From: Prevotella sp. UBA2755
Lineage (GTDB): Bacteria; Bacteroidota; Bacteroidia; Bacteroidales; Bacteroidaceae
NCBI GenBank assembly: GCA_002353225.1
Contig: DEJF01000060.1
Coordinates: 7,788 to 29,670 of the forward strand
Length of the DNA stretch: 21,883 bases
Reading direction: 5' to 3'
The position numbers and the translations under genes were made by a program. Each line of letters begins with the position of its first letter. The stretch's first letter is position 1. Positions 19,164 to 21,883 of this stretch are shown piece after piece. A model generated the notes under the pieces. It did not search any database. It was not told where the DNA came from and saw only the letters and a program-made list of their open reading frames with translations.

Positions 19164-21883
19164 TACCACTGTACGGCATTTGAGTAACTGCTACGCTTAT
19201 CGTATTTCAAGGCATCGGTAAGTGTAGCGGCATTGCATCGGAACGAGAAGTTATAACTGGTATAGGGAGCCAGAACGACGGAGCAAGACATATTGAAACA
19301 GTGGAGGTCACGTGACAGGGATGCCGTCGTCATCGATATTTTATGGTTCTCGAAGTCATAACCAGAGGAGAACGAGATATTCCAACCGTCAGAGATTCTG
19401 ACATTACCACTGACGTTGAGGTTCTGCGTAAACTTATACGGATAGCGCATTGTGTCGTAGTTGAAGCGTCCACCAGTATTCTCACGCATAGTGACACCAT
19501 AGCCGATACTCAGTGACCAAGGCACGTTAAATAGCATATAGCCATCCTCATCGGTCTCTGCCTTTCCTGCATTCTCCTTTCTGGCACCATGTTTTCCTGC
19601 CTCCATCTTATCATCGACATTCGTCTCTACGCCAGTATCGTATTCCTCATCCTTTTTATCCTTATCCTTGTCTTTCTTCACCTTCTCACCCCTGAGCCAT
19701 TTGAAGAAATTCGCCACCTTCTTGTTGTCAAGGGTGTATGAGATATTCTGCGACATACCCTGGAATCGTCCGAAGCGTCCCTTGCTATATTCCGTGCGAG
19801 TACCAATATACGGACGTGCTCCCACTGAGTCTGCCTCATAGGCATAGGTAGCGAATACCGCATTCAGGTTGAGTGTATAACTCTTTGAGAGTTTCAGTCG
19901 TAAGCGAGTAGACAGGTCACTCCACGGACGTTCCTTGGCAGCAAGGTTATACGACATGGAGGCTCCCAACTCATCGATGATACTGATCTTCTTAAAACCT
20001 GTAGAGTCATCGTCACTACGTATCTTCATCTCGATATTGTTCTTGATATCCATCGAGATATTTCCCGTCTTGCCCTGTCCTGGCACACCATACAATGTGC
20101 CTGTATAAGGAGAATATGTCACGGTAGACACGTTACCATTAGCATCTGTTTTCTGATAGGTGTCATAATAGCCATAGCGTGACGTACTGAAGTCCGGGGC
20201 ATAACTGAAACTGACAGTAGGTGTGAATACATGCCGGACGGCTACGATCTTATCACCGAATATCTTACGGCTTGGAACATACATACCATAGAGTGTCGTA
20301 GACGCAGACATTGACATGTTCCAGTCATAGACGTTATGGAATCCTGTCAGAGTATCAATCACCTCTTTCTGATTGTCCTCATCCCACGACCGTTTATATT
20401 TCTGAGTATACATACGGTCGGTGAAGTTGAACGATGCCGTCAGGTTCAGGTAGTCAAACAAGGTGAAGTTACCGCTGATGGGGATAGTGTGTTTCATACC
20501 ATTACGCCAGTCCCTGGTCAGACTGGAGTGCAGAATCTTATTCTCCTTCGTGGTAATAGAGTTGCTCAACTGTCCTGTATACGACATTGATATTTTCTCA
20601 TACCAGCGTTCCTTACCTGCCGCATGCTTACGTTTGAAGGGATAGAAACGGGCAATCGAGATATTCAAGTCAGGCAAAGTCACACCAATCGTCGAGTCAC
20701 GCATATTCTGGTTGAGGTTGAAAGTCGAACTCAATGACATTCCAATACTGCTGAAAGTGGTACTCCAACTAACAGAACTGGTACGTGTTGACTGAGTCAA
20801 TGCCTGCGGGTTATACATGGAATTGAGGTTGTTAGGCTCATAATTCGTCGTGGCGAAATTGACACTCGCTGACAGAGAGGAATAGGGATTCGCCTTGGAA
20901 TCCTGACGGTGACTCCATTGAATCTTGAAACTCGTCGACTTCACATAGTCAGGCATGTTCTTCTCACCTGTCACCGAGTTCTGGTAACTGGCAAAGAAAG
21001 AACCGCTATACCTATAACGCTTACGATAGTTGGTTGCAGCAGAGATTCCCCATGAGCCCTTGGTGTATATCTCACCGAGCAGTTTCAGGTCCCACTTATC
21101 ACTCATCGCAAAGTAATAGCCACCATCACGCAGATAGAAACCACGGGAGGTCTCATCACCATAAGTAGGCATGATAAAACCACTGGAGTAACTCTTCGTA
21201 AAGGGGAAGAAACCATAAGGGATGGCAAAAGGAAGGGGCACGTCGGCAACGACCAGATAGGCAGGACCGAATACCACATCCTTTCCTGGACGCACCTTTG
21301 CTCTTGACAAGGCAATATAGAAGTCTGGGTGCGGCTCATCACAAGTGGTGTAACGACCATGCTGCAGGAACAGTTCTCCTTTCTCGTTACGTTTAGAGAG
21401 TTCTGACACCATAAAGCCTTCATCCTGTTGCGTATAAACATTCTGGATAAGACCCTTCTTTGTCTTGAAGTTGAATGCCATCGTGTCACTCTCGTAGGTG
21501 TCATTACCCATCTTGAAGACTGGTGTTCCGAACTTCTGACCTGTCGTATCCTGAGAACCAGTAGCATGCACCAGACTGGAGTCCATCTGCATAAAGATCT
21601 GGTCGCTCTGCAAGTCCATGTCCTGATACTTGACCTGCGAATTACCATAGAGTTTGGCAAGACCTGAGCCTGCCTCGTATGTCATGGAGTCCTCCGCCTG
21701 ATAATCGACAGGAGCATCAATACCATTCTTACGTTCCCTGTTCAGACTGTCAGCATGCAACGAGTCGTCGATTGCCTTATTGTGTTTCCAGATGGCTTTC
21801 TGTAAGGAGTCCATCTTCAGGGTATCCACCGCCAGAGAGTCGGCTTTGACAGAGTCAACACGCACACTATCCTTGCCCTTCCC
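19160..21883 (-). CDS. lptD: LPS-assembly protein LptD (5' end outside window)
   Basis: At least 907 codons. The frame stays open to the window edge, so a GTG at 21865 is not the true start. LptD is the outer-membrane barrel that, with LptE, inserts lipopolysaccharide into the outer leaflet. The N-terminal part is an OstA/LptA-like beta-jellyroll (segments such as GNSQVKYQDMDLQSDQIFMQ) after a Ser/Asp/Lys-rich stretch. The central block has PLPFAIPYGFFPF and SGFIMPTYGDE, typical of Bacteroidota LptD. The rest is alternating beta strands, ending in the aromatic QWY expected of an outer-membrane barrel. A Lys/Asp-rich loop (19640-19680) interrupts the barrel. The gene converges on the antiporter with a 4-nt overlap. 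Confidence 0.88.
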   Translation of the reverse strand, partial: GKGKDSVRVDSVKADSLAVDTLKMDSLQKAIWKHNKAIDDSLHADSLNRERKNGIDAPVDYQAEDSMTYEAGSGLAKLYGNSQVKYQDMDLQSDQIFMQMDSSLVHATGSQDTTGQKFGTPVFKMGNDTYESDTMAFNFKTKKGLIQNVYTQQDEGFMVSELSKRNEKGELFLQHGRYTTCDEPHPDFYIALSRAKVRPGKDVVFGPAYLVVADVPLPFAIPYGFFPFTKSYSSGFIMPTYGDETSRGFYLRDGGYYFAMSDKWDLKLLGEIYTKGSWGISAATNYRKRYRYSGSFFASYQNSVTGEKNMPDYVKSTSFKIQWSHRQDSKANPYSSLSASVNFATTNYEPNNLNSMYNPQALTQSTRTSSVSWSTTFSSIGMSLSSTFNLNQNMRDSTIGVTLPDLNISIARFYPFKRKHAAGKERWYEKISMSYTGQLSNSITTKENKILHSSLTRDWRNGMKHTIPISGNFTLFDYLNLTASFNFTDRMYTQKYKRSWDEDNQKEVIDTLTGFHNVYDWNMSMSASTTLYGMYVPSRKIFGDKIVAVRHVFTPTVSFSYAPDFSTSRYGYYDTYQKTDANGNVSTVTYSPYTGTLYGVPGQGKTGNISMDIKNNIEMKIRSDDDSTGFKKISIIDELGASMSYNLAAKERPWSDLSTRLRLKLSKSYTLNLNAVFATYAYEADSVGARPYIGTRTEYSKGRFGRFQGMSQNISYTLDNKKVANFFKWLRGEKVKKDKDKDKKDEEYDTGVETNVDDKMEAGKHGARKENAGKAETDEDGYMLFNVPWSLSIGYGVTMRENTGGRFNYDTMRYPYKFTQNLNVSGNVRISDGWNISFSSGYDFENHKISMTTASLSRDLHCFNMSCSVVLAPYTSYNFSFRCNAATLTDALKYDKRSSYSNAVQWY

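Noticed and set aside
21103..21660. Minus-strand ORF of 185 codons
   Set aside because: It is a frame-shifted shadow of lptD with Arg/Ser/Trp-rich nonsense composition.

Overview
The window looks like a chromosomal segment of a Bacteroidota bacterium, most likely Prevotella-like. The housekeeping genes are typical of that group, and the promoters follow the TTTG-N19-TAnnTTTG pattern (best example at 15598-15628, in front of pepT). Base composition is moderate in the core genes and strongly uneven inside the central island.

Layout. (1) 1-2150 is core: the 3' end of dnaX, convergent asnA, and a tRNA-Arg(CCG). (2) 2150-2330 is a scar-like junction: the last 20 nt of the tRNA are repeated 114 bp downstream, and each copy is followed by its own hairpin terminator. 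(3) 2441-12712 is a minus-strand defence island. Read in the direction of transcription it holds an XRE-type regulator, a gene pair of unknown function (the second DUF1828-like), a small acidic protein, an EcoRII-like restriction endonuclease, a cytosine-5 DNA methyltransferase, a McrB-like AAA+ protein, a Fic protein, a McrC-like DUF2357/PD-(D/E)xK nuclease and a Vsr mismatch endonuclease, ending in a strong terminator. (4) 13215-14993, on the plus strand, is an AAA ATPase plus RloB/TOPRIM pair of the AbiL/RloAB kind. (5) 14994-15660 is a repeat nest: a half copy of the left-edge terminator, a 22-bp tandem array, a hairpin element and a 154-bp element with 25-bp perfect inverted ends. (6) 15665-21883 is core again: pepT and a CPA2-type antiporter, convergent with the 3' part of lptD.

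How it fits together. The EcoRII-like nuclease and the m5C methyltransferase form a plausible restriction-modification pair, and Vsr is the expected repair partner for deaminated m5C. The McrB/McrC-like pair is a second, NTP-driven restriction machine in the same tightly packed operon. A Fic-domain protein sits between its two subunits. Composition changes abruptly inside mcrB, exactly between the N-terminal (probably target-recognising) region and the AAA+ motor, which suggests that the recognition half and the R-M pair arrived together on one piece of DNA. The RloAB/AbiL-like pair adds a further defence layer. A 27-nt direct repeat (one mismatch) at 2274-2300 and 15047-15073 brackets the whole island beside the tRNA gene. 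No integrase is present, so the island looks like settled or degraded mobile DNA.

The most novel aspect is the combined operon (EcoRII-like R, M, McrB, Fic, McrC, Vsr) with its recombinant mcrB. Functions are inferred from recognised motifs; no search was run.
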